Assembly: GCF_017357105.1 (NCBI RefSeq)
Contig: NZ_CP071596.1
Coordinates: 62,001-126,000 of the forward strand
Source: Natronosalvus caseinilyticus
Lineage (GTDB): Archaea; Halobacteriota; Halobacteria; Halobacteriales; Natrialbaceae
Reading direction: 5' to 3'
DNA: 64,000 nucleotides
The position numbers were made by a program, and so were the translations under genes. Positions 24,338-33,355 of the stretch are shown piece after piece; positions within the stretch are counted from its first letter, which is position 1; each line of letters opens with the position of its first letter. The notes beneath the pieces are model-generated. The model saw nothing but the letters and a program-made list of their open reading frames with translations, did not search any database and was not told where the DNA came from.

Positions 24338-26542
24338 TTAATCCGCAGTCACTTCGAGTTCCGCCCCCAGCCGTTCCCACTCTGGCAGGTCAGCGTCCTC
24401 GAGCAACGTCCCCTCCCGTCCACAGTCGGTGGCGAGCCGACAACCCCGCGTTTCGGGCGGCCAGACGACCTCGAGCGCGCCGTCTGCGACCCGAACCGTG
24501 GTCTCCTGGCGGTAGGTGTACGTGCCGCCGTCGGGCTGAACGAGCGTGACCGAGAGGACGACCCGATCGCTGGCCGCGAGTTCGACCCCGTCTCCGGTCG
24601 GCCCGCGAGTCGCCTCCGGGGGGACCGACAGGGTAGCGTTTCCGGCGTCGTCGCTCGCGGCCGCCACCGTCCAGGCGACGCTGATCTCGTCAGTCGGGTC
24701 CTCCAGCTGGTACTCGACGGAGCCGTTCGCCCCCTCGAGGGTGACGACGGCGCGGCTGACCCGGTCGGGGACGCCGACGGTCGTCTCGCCGTCCATCGTC
24801 GCGCCTCGCCGGACCTCGAGGGGCTGGAGAACGGCCTCGATCTCGTCGGGGTTCGCGCCCCACGCGCCGCGGTAGGTGTACCGGTAGGGGTCGCGGTCGG
24901 GATAGGCGTCGAGGACGGCGAACTCCCTCTCGGGACCGCCCTCGAGGACGTAGACGACGTCCCCCTCGAGGTCGGGGTCGTTTCGCAGCGCCTGGAAAGG
25001 ATGGTTGGTCCACTGGCCGTAGGGCGCGGGCTGGAAGACGAGGGCGTCATCCAGCTCTCTGTCCTCGAACGGTTCGTAGGCCGCCTCGGCACTCCGGGTG
25101 TAGTCGGCGTTGCGATCGATCGGTCCCGAGACGAGCACGACGGTCGTCGCCGCGAGGACGAGCGTCGCTACCAGGGCGAGGGAAACGAGGACCCTGCGAG
25201 GCGAACCCGGGGCGTCGATCCGCTCGAGGAGTTCGGGGACGCGAACTCGAGCGAGACGCCACCCGGACACCATCGCGACAGCGGCGAAGATAGCGAACGG
25301 AGCGAGCAGGTCGAAGTGATAGAAGGGACCGAACCGGCTGACGAGGCCGTTCGTCGGATCGTCCATCGTCGCCAGAATGTTGAAATTGCCCCAGAAGGCG
25401 ACGTTGCCCAGGACGACGGTGACGACGACGCTCGCGAGGAGCGCGGCGGGAAGCGGGGAGAGTTCGACGCGTTTTGTCTGGCTCCCGCTGTCTGTCAGGA
25501 TTCGTCGCGCCGCCAGCGCGCCTCCCGTGACCGCCGCCAGGGTGCCGATCGGCCCGGCGACGACCCACCGGGTAGCGAAGTACCACAGCACGTAGCCGTT
25601 GGCCTCGAGGGCCAGCGTGGGGGTGTACTCGATACCGTGGCTCCCGATCTCGCGATAGCCGAAGCCGGGGCCGTCCAGCGGTGCGAACGCCTGGAACGGA
25701 AACTCGAGGGGCGAACCGGTCAATCGGAAGTTGTACGCGAGCGCGAGGGCGACGAACGAGAGACCGATCGCACCCGTGAGCAGATTTCGGCGGACGGGGT
25801 CGGCCCGCGGACGGCCCCGTCGGAGGGCGCCGGCGGTCTGCCAGCCGGCGTGGGCGATGAACGGGAGGGCGAACAAGACGGCGGTGTACGGCCGGGCGAA
25901 GAACGCGATGCCGACGGCGACTCCGGCGATAGCAGCCATCCGGGAATCCCCGGAGCGAACGCCCCGCAGGTAGCAGACGGCGAACACGAGGTTCCACAGC
26001 GTCGTCGGGGCGTAGGGGAGGAAGACGGACGAGGACAGGAGCGCCATCGGCGAGGCCGCGAAGAGGACGGACGACACGAGGCCGACTCGGCGGTCGGCGA
26101 CCGTCGATCCGAGGATGTAGATCAGGGAGGCGTTGAGCGCCGCCACGACCGCCAGCGTGACCCGGGGCTCGTCGAACAGGGCCATCGAAACGGCGAACAT
26201 TCCGGCGGGAACGGGCGCGTACTTCGGGTAGAGCCGACCGTCCTCGAGGACGAAGAACCACGGTCTGACGGCCTCGGCGAGGTCGCCCGCGTGAATCTGG
26301 AACTGGCCCTCGAGCAACATCGCGGCCTGCAACAGGTAGACGGCCTCGTCGTCGTTGCTCGAGTGGTACGGAAACAATTCGCTCGCGAGGGTGAAGACGA
26401 CGAGGCCGGCGAGGGTGCTCACGAGGATCACGAGGAGGGCGTAGCGGCGCTCGCGCGGGCGGGTGGCGGCCCGGAGAACGGAACGAACGGAGCGACGTGA
26501 GGGAAGGTGGCTTCGGAATCGATGCCGGCGGGGGTCGACCAT
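24338..26542 (-). CDS. Polytopic GT-C-type glycosyltransferase (ArnT/PMT-like)
   Basis: The 734-residue membrane protein has about ten to twelve hydrophobic helices (roughly 35-480) followed by an extracellular beta-rich domain (about 500-734). The acidic motif NDDEAVYLLQA in the first external loop corresponds to the catalytic acidic pair of GT-C transferases that use lipid-linked sugars. The frame extends upstream across the iron-binding protein gene, but that part is a shadow; the ATG at 26542 is right. It starts 7 bp after the stop of the iron-binding lipoprotein, so it is co-transcribed with it under DtxR-type box 3. Confidence 0.8.
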   Translation of the reverse strand: MVDPRRHRFRSHLPSRRSVRSVLRAATRPRERRYALLVILVSTLAGLVVFTLASELFPYHSSNDDEAVYLLQAAMLLEGQFQIHAGDLAEAVRPWFFVLEDGRLYPKYAPVPAGMFAVSMALFDEPRVTLAVVAALNASLIYILGSTVADRRVGLVSSVLFAASPMALLSSSVFLPYAPTTLWNLVFAVCYLRGVRSGDSRMAAIAGVAVGIAFFARPYTAVLFALPFIAHAGWQTAGALRRGRPRADPVRRNLLTGAIGLSFVALALAYNFRLTGSPLEFPFQAFAPLDGPGFGYREIGSHGIEYTPTLALEANGYVLWYFATRWVVAGPIGTLAAVTGGALAARRILTDSGSQTKRVELSPLPAALLASVVVTVVLGNVAFWGNFNILATMDDPTNGLVSRFGPFYHFDLLAPFAIFAAVAMVSGWRLARVRVPELLERIDAPGSPRRVLVSLALVATLVLAATTVVLVSGPIDRNADYTRSAEAAYEPFEDRELDDALVFQPAPYGQWTNHPFQALRNDPDLEGDVVYVLEGGPEREFAVLDAYPDRDPYRYTYRGAWGANPDEIEAVLQPLEVRRGATMDGETTVGVPDRVSRAVVTLEGANGSVEYQLEDPTDEISVAWTVAAASDDAGNATLSVPPEATRGPTGDGVELAASDRVVLSVTLVQPDGGTYTYRQETTVRVADGALEVVWPPETRGCRLATDCGREGTLLEDADLPEWERLGAELEVTAD

Positions 26543-26549
26543 CGCCTCG

Positions 26550-27671
26550 TCAGGTGTTGATGCCGACCTCGCGCATGAGGTCGATCGTCGGCTCGAGGTC
26601 CGAGAGCTGCGAGAGGTCGATGTTCGGCACGTTGAGTTCGTCGATGGTCGGCAGGTCGCCGACCGGTTCGACGTCCGAGATGAGCGGGTACTCGTAGGTC
26701 TCCGTGGCGAAGTACTCCTGGGCCTGTGCCGAGAGCAGGTGTCGCACAAAGTTCTGGGCGAGGTCGGCGTCGTCGGCCGCATCCGTGACGGCCGCGCCGG
26801 CAACGTCGAAGACGGCACCCGCGTCACCCTCGGTGAACGATGTGGCGATAGGGGCGTCCGGCGACCCGTCGAGCACGCGCTGGACGTAGTAGTGGTTCGT
26901 GAACCCGGCGTCGATTTCGCCGTTAGCGACGGCATCACAGACCGCGAACTCGTCGCTGTACTCCGCGATTCCCGAATCGACGACGCCCTCGAGCCACTCG
27001 CGGGTCGTCTCCTCGCCCTCGAGCAGGCGCATGGCGGTCACGAATCCCTGACAGGAACCGTAGGAGGGGGCCCAGCCCAGGTCGCCGTCGAAGTCGGTCG
27101 CGTACGCCTGGATGCTGTCGAGCATGTCCTCGGCCGAGAGCGATTCGGTGTTGAAAGGGACGGTTCGGGCCCGGCCCGAGGTCCCGACCCACTGGTCGGT
27201 CCGGAACTCTTCGTCGACCATCGAGGTGACGTCGTCGGAGAGCGCCTGCGTTCGGCCCTCGTCGGCTAGCGCGCCGAGAGCGGCCGCGTCGACGGTGTAG
27301 AACACGTCCGCAGGGGTTCCCGATCCCTCTTCGGCGATCTGATTGACCAGTTCCGAAGAGTTGCCGTACCGCGGGTCAACCGTGAAGTCCTCGTAGTACT
27401 CCTCGAGGTCGCCGAGCAGCGTGCCGACGAGGAACTTGCCGCGCCCGGAGTAGACGGTCAACTCGCCCTCGAGGTCCGGAAGGTCCTCGACGCGAGTTCC
27501 GCCCGGCTCGGGGCGTCCAGCCCGCCCGGAGCCGATCTGTCCAAAAGTGTTTGGTGCGTCGTCGTCATCGCTTCCGATCAGGCCGAGACAGCCGGCGACG
27601 CTCGTGGTACCGAGCGCGGCCGAACCAGCCAGAAAGGTGCGCCGAGAAGGCGAATTTGATCGTCGGGTCAT
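26550..27671 (-). CDS. Iron ABC transporter substrate-binding lipoprotein
   Basis: The 373-residue protein belongs to the FbpA/IdiA-type extracellular solute-binding family. It has a Tat motif (SRRTFLAG, about 9-16) and a lipobox ending at Cys28 (SVAGC). The mature part starts LEGELTVYSGRGKFLVG and contains DVFYTVDAAALGALADEG, as in Fe(III)-binding proteins. It presumably feeds the permease at 17501-19123. Its ATG lies 4 bp from DtxR-type box 3, and a GT-C transferase follows 7 bp downstream. Other substrates such as thiamine are possible for the fold, but the operator argues for iron. Confidence 0.9.
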   Translation of the reverse strand: MTRRSNSPSRRTFLAGSAALGTTSVAGCLGLIGSDDDDAPNTFGQIGSGRAGRPEPGGTRVEDLPDLEGELTVYSGRGKFLVGTLLGDLEEYYEDFTVDPRYGNSSELVNQIAEEGSGTPADVFYTVDAAALGALADEGRTQALSDDVTSMVDEEFRTDQWVGTSGRARTVPFNTESLSAEDMLDSIQAYATDFDGDLGWAPSYGSCQGFVTAMRLLEGEETTREWLEGVVDSGIAEYSDEFAVCDAVANGEIDAGFTNHYYVQRVLDGSPDAPIATSFTEGDAGAVFDVAGAAVTDAADDADLAQNFVRHLLSAQAQEYFATETYEYPLISDVEPVGDLPTIDELNVPNIDLSQLSDLEPTIDLMREVGINT

Positions 27672-27674
27672 GTT

Positions 27675-27690
27675 TTTAGGTTAGCCTAAA
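27675..27690. promoter_or_regulatory. DtxR-type iron box 3
   Basis: TTTAGGTTAGCCTAAA contains TTAGGTTAGCCTAA, the closest match in the window to the bacterial DtxR half-operator. A strong leftward TATA element (27691-27702) adjoins it, and the binding-protein ATG is at 27671, so a bound repressor would block initiation. Confidence 0.87.
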
Positions 27691-27721
27691 TATATTTATA
27701 AGCGTCGATGTTTGTCGGGCG

Positions 27722-28927
27722 TCAGTGGCGGACGGCTTCGACACGGGTCGTCGCAGTCGATTCGTCGAGACGCTCGAGGCACTCGAGGCACTCGAGCCAC
27801 TCGAGCATGTACTCGCCCACGTGCGTGAAGAACGCCCCGTTGGTGTACTCGTCCCAGTCGCCCTCGGCGAGTGCCCGGCCCATCGCCTCGAACACGCCGG
27901 CGTAACTCTCGCGGTCGCCGCCGACGCCGTCGACGAATTCCCAGAGGTGTTCGTTGAGCTCGAGGCCAGGTACTTCGTTGTTCAGATCGTCGAACGTGTT
28001 TCGCGGCGCCTTGTTGTGTTCACACAGCGGGTCGCCGTTGTAGATCTGCTTCCCGAGGACGTCGCAGGCGCGCTTGAGGAAGACGCCACTCCAGATGTCG
28101 TCGAAGCGGCCGACGTTCCACTCGTTGTCGTCCATCGGCAACTGGTAGAACGCGGGGACGACCTCCCGGCGGAACGCGAGGTTCATCGAACAGACCGTCA
28201 GGTACTGGCCCGGTTCGGCGACGAAGTCCCCCGCAAAATCCTCGCGCGTCGTTCGCGTCTGCGCTTGCCCTTCGAGGTCGCCGTCCATCAAAATTCGGAC
28301 GGCGTCGAGGTCGGGAACGTTCGTCCACAGCCCCTGGGAGGCCACCACGTCGCCGGACTCGAGGGTCGTCGTCCCGGTCTCGACGGTCTCGTCCATCGCG
28401 GCGTAGGGGTAGCCCCGCGGGTAGAGGCCGTGCTCCTCGGCGTTCTGGTAGAGGACGTTGACCCACTGCTCGTCGGAGCGAACGATTTCGACGTCGCCCT
28501 CGAAGGCGAGGTTCTCGAGGTGGGTGCCGAAGAAGTCCACGTCATCGTGCGGAAGGGTATCGTCGTCGATGAACACGCCGTACTCGAAGCGGTCGTTAGC
28601 CCAGAGATAGAGCAGTCCGAAACTCGTCTCGGCGTGACTCGCCGCCGGCACGAGGTGGCCGTACTCGGCGATTCCGTGGGCCTCGTACCACTCCTCACGA
28701 CGGGTGCCGTCGAAGACCTTACCCGAGACTCCCTCCTCCTCGAGCATCGCTGTCATGGCGTCGGTATCACAGAAGTCCTCGGTGACGAGCACGACGTGCA
28801 GGCGCTCGAGGTCGAAGCCGTGGTCGCGGGCGTTCTGGAGGTAGGAACGCACGCACTCGTACTCGCGGATGGTCGGCACGACGACACAGATATCGGAGTC
28901 CCGGTCTCGATCCGTACGCTGACTCAT
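27722..28927 (-). CDS. Alpha-1,4-glucan-protein synthase / RGP family protein
   Basis: The 401-residue protein matches the reversibly glycosylated polypeptide family (plant UDP-arabinopyranose mutases and relatives), a GT-A-like fold. Landmarks are CVVVPTIREYECVRSYL at the start, FIDDDTLP (metal-binding DDD), GYPYAAMD, the MNLAFRREVVPAFYQLPM region, RFDDIWSGVFLKRACD, and HNKAPRNTFDDL. It is soluble. By family it would act on UDP- or GDP-activated sugars, but mutase and transferase activities cannot be told apart by eye. The DtxR-type box 4 lies 13 bp before its ATG. Confidence 0.82.
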   Translation of the reverse strand: MSQRTDRDRDSDICVVVPTIREYECVRSYLQNARDHGFDLERLHVVLVTEDFCDTDAMTAMLEEEGVSGKVFDGTRREEWYEAHGIAEYGHLVPAASHAETSFGLLYLWANDRFEYGVFIDDDTLPHDDVDFFGTHLENLAFEGDVEIVRSDEQWVNVLYQNAEEHGLYPRGYPYAAMDETVETGTTTLESGDVVASQGLWTNVPDLDAVRILMDGDLEGQAQTRTTREDFAGDFVAEPGQYLTVCSMNLAFRREVVPAFYQLPMDDNEWNVGRFDDIWSGVFLKRACDVLGKQIYNGDPLCEHNKAPRNTFDDLNNEVPGLELNEHLWEFVDGVGGDRESYAGVFEAMGRALAEGDWDEYTNGAFFTHVGEYMLEWLECLECLERLDESTATTRVEAVRH

Positions 28928-28939
28928 TGACTCACAATT

Positions 28940-28957
28940 TTTTAGGATGGCCTAAAA
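28940..28957. promoter_or_regulatory. DtxR-type iron box 4
   Basis: TTTTAGGATGGCCTAAAA is an inverted repeat with 7-bp arms and a 4-bp spacer. It lies between the stop of the UPF0104 gene and the start of the RGP-like gene. No clear TATA element is visible beside it. Confidence 0.78.
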
Positions 28958-28967
28958 CAGTACCGGT

Positions 28968-30104
28968 TCACTCCGGGCGCTCGTCGGCGAGTCCCGAAAC
29001 CGACAGCCCGAGCGCTCCGGCGCTCAGGCAGCCGCCGACGAGGGTGACGCCGTTTTTCAGCGCGTGGTCGACGATCGCCGCGGCCAGCGCCGTGCTGGCA
29101 CCGATCGGGGTAATCGACACGATGAGAGCCGTGAACGCGGCCTCGTACAGTCCGACGCCACCCTGTGAGAGCGGTAACACCTTCGCCAGGTTGCCGACGC
29201 TCACCGCGAGCGTCCCGACGGCCAGCAAGGGGAGCACTTCGAGCCCGGTTCCGAACGCCGCGAGCACGATCACGGCGGTTACCACGTCGAGCGACCAGAT
29301 CGCCAGGCTCGTCGTCGCGACCGACGCGAGGGAGCGAGGCCGCCGGGTGATCGCCTGGAGGTGGCCGACGAACTGGAAGCCGGCCTGGAGCGTGGTCTCG
29401 AGTCGATCACGACAGGTGTACGAACGGAGTCGCGCACCGAGACCGGCGGGGGAGCCGTAGCGAGCGGAGGCCGCCAGCACGACACCCACGCCGATGGTGG
29501 CGGTGCTGACGACGGACGCCGCCAGCACGGCACGTCGAGCGCCGTCGGTGGCGAACAACTCGATCGGAGTCGCGGTCCCGCTGAGCGCGAGCCAGCCGGC
29601 CGCACCGATCGCGAGGGCGGTGATCGTCGCCAGATCGAAGAGGCGTTCGACGACCAGCGACGCGCCGCCGGTCAGGTAGGGAACGTCCCACCGGTTCTTG
29701 ATAATGTACGCACGTGCACCGTCGCCGGCCCGTGCGGGGAGCGCGAGATTCGCCAACTGACTCACGAAGACCGCAGCGGTCAGCGGTACGGTTCCGACGC
29801 GGTAGTACATCGTCCCCAGCACGTCGCCGTAGCGCCGCCCGCGAAGCGGCCACGAAAGGAGGTAGACCACGACGGCCCCTATCAGCAGCCGACGATCGGC
29901 GCGAGCGACCTCCGCGAGCACCGTCTCGAGTTCGATCGATCGAAACGCGACGAACAGGCCGAGGACGATGCCGATCGCGGCGACGAACGGCCCGTATCGT
30001 CGGAGGCCAGCCTCGAGCGATCGCACCTCCCTCTCGTCGGCCGGCGCCGTCCGGCGGGGGCGTGCCGTCGAATCGTCCTCGAGTCGGTCCCGTCCGCCGT
30101 CCAT
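28968..30104 (-). CDS. UPF0104 flippase-like membrane protein (AglD C-terminal/LPG synthase TM family)
   Basis: The 378-residue protein starts MDGGRDRLEDD, has a short charged N-terminus and then about eight to nine membrane helices. Family landmarks are WPLRGRRYGDVLGTMYYRVG, LANLALPARAGDGARAYIIK and the C-terminal GNLAKVLPLSQGGVGLYEAAFT. Members occur as the membrane half of archaeal AglD or as stand-alone lipid-linked sugar transport candidates. The longer upstream frame is not acidic and is a shadow. DtxR-type box 5 sits about 26 bp before the ATG. It runs in series with the RGP-like gene. Confidence 0.85.
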   Translation of the reverse strand: MDGGRDRLEDDSTARPRRTAPADEREVRSLEAGLRRYGPFVAAIGIVLGLFVAFRSIELETVLAEVARADRRLLIGAVVVYLLSWPLRGRRYGDVLGTMYYRVGTVPLTAAVFVSQLANLALPARAGDGARAYIIKNRWDVPYLTGGASLVVERLFDLATITALAIGAAGWLALSGTATPIELFATDGARRAVLAASVVSTATIGVGVVLAASARYGSPAGLGARLRSYTCRDRLETTLQAGFQFVGHLQAITRRPRSLASVATTSLAIWSLDVVTAVIVLAAFGTGLEVLPLLAVGTLAVSVGNLAKVLPLSQGGVGLYEAAFTALIVSITPIGASTALAAAIVDHALKNGVTLVGGCLSAGALGLSVSGLADERPE

Positions 30105-30129
30105 ACGAACTCGTGCAGGACCCAGATAT

Positions 30130-30143
30130 TTAAGCACACCTAA
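30130..30143. promoter_or_regulatory. DtxR-type iron box 5 (one mismatch)
   Basis: Read on the minus strand the site is TTAGGTGTGCTTAA, identical to box 1 apart from one base in the second arm. It overlaps a TATA-like TTAAATA about 25 bp before the ATG at 30104. Confidence 0.68.
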
Positions 30144-30225
30144 AACTCGTCGAACGTCGGTCGAGAATCGTTCTCGAGGGCGTTCACTGGTGGGAGAACT
30201 ACTCGAGTTCGGCCAGCACCAGCGG

Positions 30226-31206
30226 TTACTCGAACTCGGCCAGTAACTCTCGCGTGGCCGTGCGGACGGCCTCGTCACTCGAGCGGGCGGGTTCGAACCC
30301 GATCGCGGACAGTTTCTCGATCGAGAGGCGCATCTTCGGCACGTCGCCGGTCCAGCCACGGTCGCCGCCGGTGTACTCGAACGTTGGGTCGAGACCGAGT
30401 TCGTCGGCGACGATGGCCGCGATGCGGTCGACGGAGGTGGTCGTCCGCGTGCCGAGGTTGTAGGTGTGTATCGCTCCCTCCTCGTCGCCTTCTCTCGAGG
30501 TTTCAGCGTCCCCCTCCCCGTCCACTGCGCCGGCGTGGGCGACGACGTGATCGATCGCAGCCAGACAGTCCTCGACGTGCAGGTAGGACTTCTCCTGGCG
30601 GCCGTCGCCGAGGATGGTGAGCGTCTCGGGGTCGTCCCGAAGCTTCTCGATGAAGTCGGGGATCACGGCCCCCCGGAGTCGCGGGCCGACGACGTTCGCG
30701 AAGCGGACGTTCCAGACGGTGAGCCCGTGGCTGTGGGCGCGCGCCGAGAGGAGCCCCTCGTCGGCGAGTTTGCTCGCACCATAGGCGCTGATCGGCTCGA
30801 GCGGGGCGTAGTCCTCGGGGGTCGGCCGGGGTGCTTCGCCGTAGACCGTCGACGAGGAGGTGTAGACGAGTTCGGTAACGTCGGCGTCGGCCATCGCCTC
30901 GAGGACCGTCCGGGTCATCCGCGTGTTGTCGTCGAACTGGCCGTGCGGGCGGTCGGTGTCGACGTGTTTCGAGGCCGCGAGGTGGTAGACGCGATCGACG
31001 TCGTCGAGGAGGCCCTCGAGTGAGTCGGACTCGGTCAGGTCGACCTCGACGAACGTGGTCTCGGACGGGACGCGGTCGCGGTCGCCGTTCGAGCAGTCGT
31101 CGACGACCGTCACCGCCTCGCCGGTCTCGAGCAAGTACTCGGTCAGGTGAGAACCGATGAAGCCGGCCCCGCCCGTCACGAGCGAGTGGCGCGTAGCGCG
31201 TTCCAT
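30226..31206 (-). CDS. NAD-dependent sugar epimerase/dehydratase
   Basis: The extended short-chain dehydrogenase has 326 residues. Its NAD-binding motif TGGAGFIGSHL is at about 11-21, the Ser/Thr site at YTSSSTVYGEA, and the catalytic YGASK. The substrate half contains RFANVVGPRLRGAVIPDF and LGDGRQEKSYLHVEDC, typical of UDP-glucose 4-epimerases and related enzymes. It could supply an activated sugar for the nearby transferases. Start is the ATG at 31206; the frame stays open to 31467. No iron box is visible upstream, so it may not share the iron control. Confidence 0.88.
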   Translation of the reverse strand: MERATRHSLVTGGAGFIGSHLTEYLLETGEAVTVVDDCSNGDRDRVPSETTFVEVDLTESDSLEGLLDDVDRVYHLAASKHVDTDRPHGQFDDNTRMTRTVLEAMADADVTELVYTSSSTVYGEAPRPTPEDYAPLEPISAYGASKLADEGLLSARAHSHGLTVWNVRFANVVGPRLRGAVIPDFIEKLRDDPETLTILGDGRQEKSYLHVEDCLAAIDHVVAHAGAVDGEGDAETSREGDEEGAIHTYNLGTRTTTSVDRIAAIVADELGLDPTFEYTGGDRGWTGDVPKMRLSIEKLSAIGFEPARSSDEAVRTATRELLAEFE

Positions 31207-31444
31207 GGCTGGGGTTGACGGGAACGACAGTAATCGCTGCCGGTTCGAGCGGCGGGAACGCCATCCCCCCACCCGACGATCGTCCGGTGAACTTATATAA
31301 AAGACGGAGGGCCGGGGCCTCCATTCGCCGCGATCGTCTGCGTCAGAGAGTAGCAAGGTCTGCGGACCCAGGTCGTTCCGTCCGGTGGTTTTAGTAATCT
31401 CGAGCGGGTGTTGGAGACGTAGCGCGAGTACACCATAAACGGTA

Positions 31445-31456
31445 TTTTTATATAGA
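31445..31456 (+). promoter_or_regulatory. Thermosome promoter TATA element
   Basis: TTTTTATATAGA lies about 26-37 bp upstream of the ATG at 31482, the spacing expected for a very short leader. A second TATA-like run (TTATATAAAA) occurs near 31293. Confidence 0.65.
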
Positions 31457-31481
31457 AGGACAAACAATGATTCGAGCGACT

Positions 31482-33146
31482 ATGAGTCAGCGAATGCAAC
31501 AGGGACAGCCGATGATCGTGATGAGCGAGGACTCCCAGCGCGTCAAAGACCGCGACGCGCAGGATTACAACATCCAGGCCGCTCGCGCGGTCGCGGAGGC
31601 CGTACGCTCCACACTTGGCCCGAAAGGGATGGACAAGATGCTCGTCGACTCGATGGGTTCAGTGACGATCACCAACGACGGCGTCACCATCCTGCAGGAG
31701 ATGGACATCGACAACCCGACGGCCGAGATGATCGTCGAGGTCGCCGAGACCCAGGAGGACGAGGCGGGTGACGGCACCACGACCGCCGTCGCAATCGCCG
31801 GTGAGCTCCTCAAGAACGCCGAGGACCTCCTCGAGCAGGAGATCCACCCGACGGCCATCATCAAGGGCTTCCACATGGCCGCCGAGCAGGCCCGCGAGGA
31901 GATCGACGACATCGCAACCGAGATCGATACCTCCGACGAGGACCTGCTCAAGAAGACCGCCGAAACCTCGATGACCGGGAAGGGCGCCGAGGTCAACAAG
32001 GAGCACCTCGCCCAGCTCATCGTCGACGCCGTCTCCGGCGTCACCGTCGAGACCGACGAGGGGGACAGCGTCGTCGACCTCGAGTTCCTCAACATCGAGA
32101 CCCAGACCGGTCGCGCCGTCGACCAGTCCGAACTGCTCGAGGGCGCCATCGTCGACAAGGACCCCGTCCACGACAACATGCCGACCGAGGTCGAGGACGC
32201 CAGCATCCTCCTGCTGAACGACCCCATCGAGGTCGAGGAGACCGACGTCGACACCGAAGTCTCCGTCACCGACCCCGACCAGCTCCAGAAGTTCCTCGAC
32301 CGCGAAGAGAAACAGCTCAAGGACAAGGTCCAGCACATCGTCGACCTCGGCGCGGACGTCGTCTTCTGTCAGAAGGGCATCGACGACCTCGCCCAGCACT
32401 ACCTCGCGAAGGAGGGCATCCTGGCCGTCCGCCGCGCCAAAAAGAGCGACCTCGAGTTCCTGACGGAGGTCGTCGGCGCCTCGATCGTCTCCGACCTCGA
32501 GAGCGCATCCGAGGACGACCTCGGCTTCGGTGACGTCACCCGCGACGACGAGGACGGCCTGTTCTACGTCGAGGGCGACGACGCCCACGGCGTCACCCTC
32601 CTGCTTCGTGGCTCCACCGAACACGTCGTCGACGAACTCGAGCGCGGCGTCAACGACGCCCTCGACGTGGTCGCCCAGACCGTCTCCGACGGCCGCGTCC
32701 TCGCGGGTGGCGGCGCAATCGAGGTCGAACTCGCCTCGCGACTGCGCGACTACGCCGACTCCGTCTCCGGCCGCGAGCAGCTGGCCGTCGAGGCCTTCGC
32801 CGACTCGCTCGAACTCGTCCCCCGCGTGCTCGCCGAGAACGCCGGCCTGGACAGCATCGACACGCTGGTCGACCTCCGCGCAGCACACGAGGACGGCGAG
32901 ATCCGCGCCGGCCTGAACGTGTTCTCGGGCGACGTCGAGGACACCTTCGAGGCGGGCGTCGTCGAACCGGCCCACGCCAAAGAGCAGGCCGTCTCTTCGG
33001 CCACCGAGGCGGCAAACCTCGTGCTCAAGATCGACGACATCATCTCCGCTGGCGACCTGTCGACGGACAAGGGCGACGACGAGGAAGGCGCCCCCGGTGC
33101 TGGCGGCATGGGCGGCGGCATGGGCGGCATGGGCGGCATGATGTAG
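31482..33146 (+). CDS. ths: Thermosome subunit (group II chaperonin)
   Basis: This 554-residue ATP-dependent chaperonin forms a double ring with a built-in lid in the cytosol. It has TLGPKGMDKMLVD and NDGVTILQEMDIDNPTAEM near the start, the GDGTTTAVAIAGELL phosphate-binding block, the LAGGGAIEVELA region, and a Gly/Met-rich C-terminal tail (GGMGGGMGGMGGMM). I prefer the ATG at 31482 over 31467 because the TATA element fits it. The gene is monocistronic and followed by a T-rich stretch (GTTTTTTGCC, about 33199-33208) that may terminate it. Confidence 0.96.
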   Translation: MSQRMQQGQPMIVMSEDSQRVKDRDAQDYNIQAARAVAEAVRSTLGPKGMDKMLVDSMGSVTITNDGVTILQEMDIDNPTAEMIVEVAETQEDEAGDGTTTAVAIAGELLKNAEDLLEQEIHPTAIIKGFHMAAEQAREEIDDIATEIDTSDEDLLKKTAETSMTGKGAEVNKEHLAQLIVDAVSGVTVETDEGDSVVDLEFLNIETQTGRAVDQSELLEGAIVDKDPVHDNMPTEVEDASILLLNDPIEVEETDVDTEVSVTDPDQLQKFLDREEKQLKDKVQHIVDLGADVVFCQKGIDDLAQHYLAKEGILAVRRAKKSDLEFLTEVVGASIVSDLESASEDDLGFGDVTRDDEDGLFYVEGDDAHGVTLLLRGSTEHVVDELERGVNDALDVVAQTVSDGRVLAGGGAIEVELASRLRDYADSVSGREQLAVEAFADSLELVPRVLAENAGLDSIDTLVDLRAAHEDGEIRAGLNVFSGDVEDTFEAGVVEPAHAKEQAVSSATEAANLVLKIDDIISAGDLSTDKGDDEEGAPGAGGMGGGMGGMGGMM

Positions 33147-33355
33147 AACTCGCCCGACAACACCTACTGCTCGATCGAACCGCCCGCGACCGATCACGTT
33201 TTTTGCCTCGACACGTCACCAGCGATCGGCATCGTCGACCGTAGACGGCGGTCGAAAGGGAGCGTCCGTTCCGAAACGGACTCGAGACGAACACCTGCCG
33301 AAATCCACCGGGTAACCGCTCCGATTTTATGGCGCTGGACGTCGTAGCCTGACTG

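Noticed and set aside
26543-26938. N-terminal extension of the GT-C transferase frame into the iron-binding protein gene
   Set aside because: The extension is a Thr/Ser/Arg-rich shadow; the protein makes sense only from the ATG at 26542.
31467-31481. Upstream ATG of the thermosome
   Set aside because: The TATA element around 31450 would place the transcript start at or after this ATG; the one at 31482 fits better.
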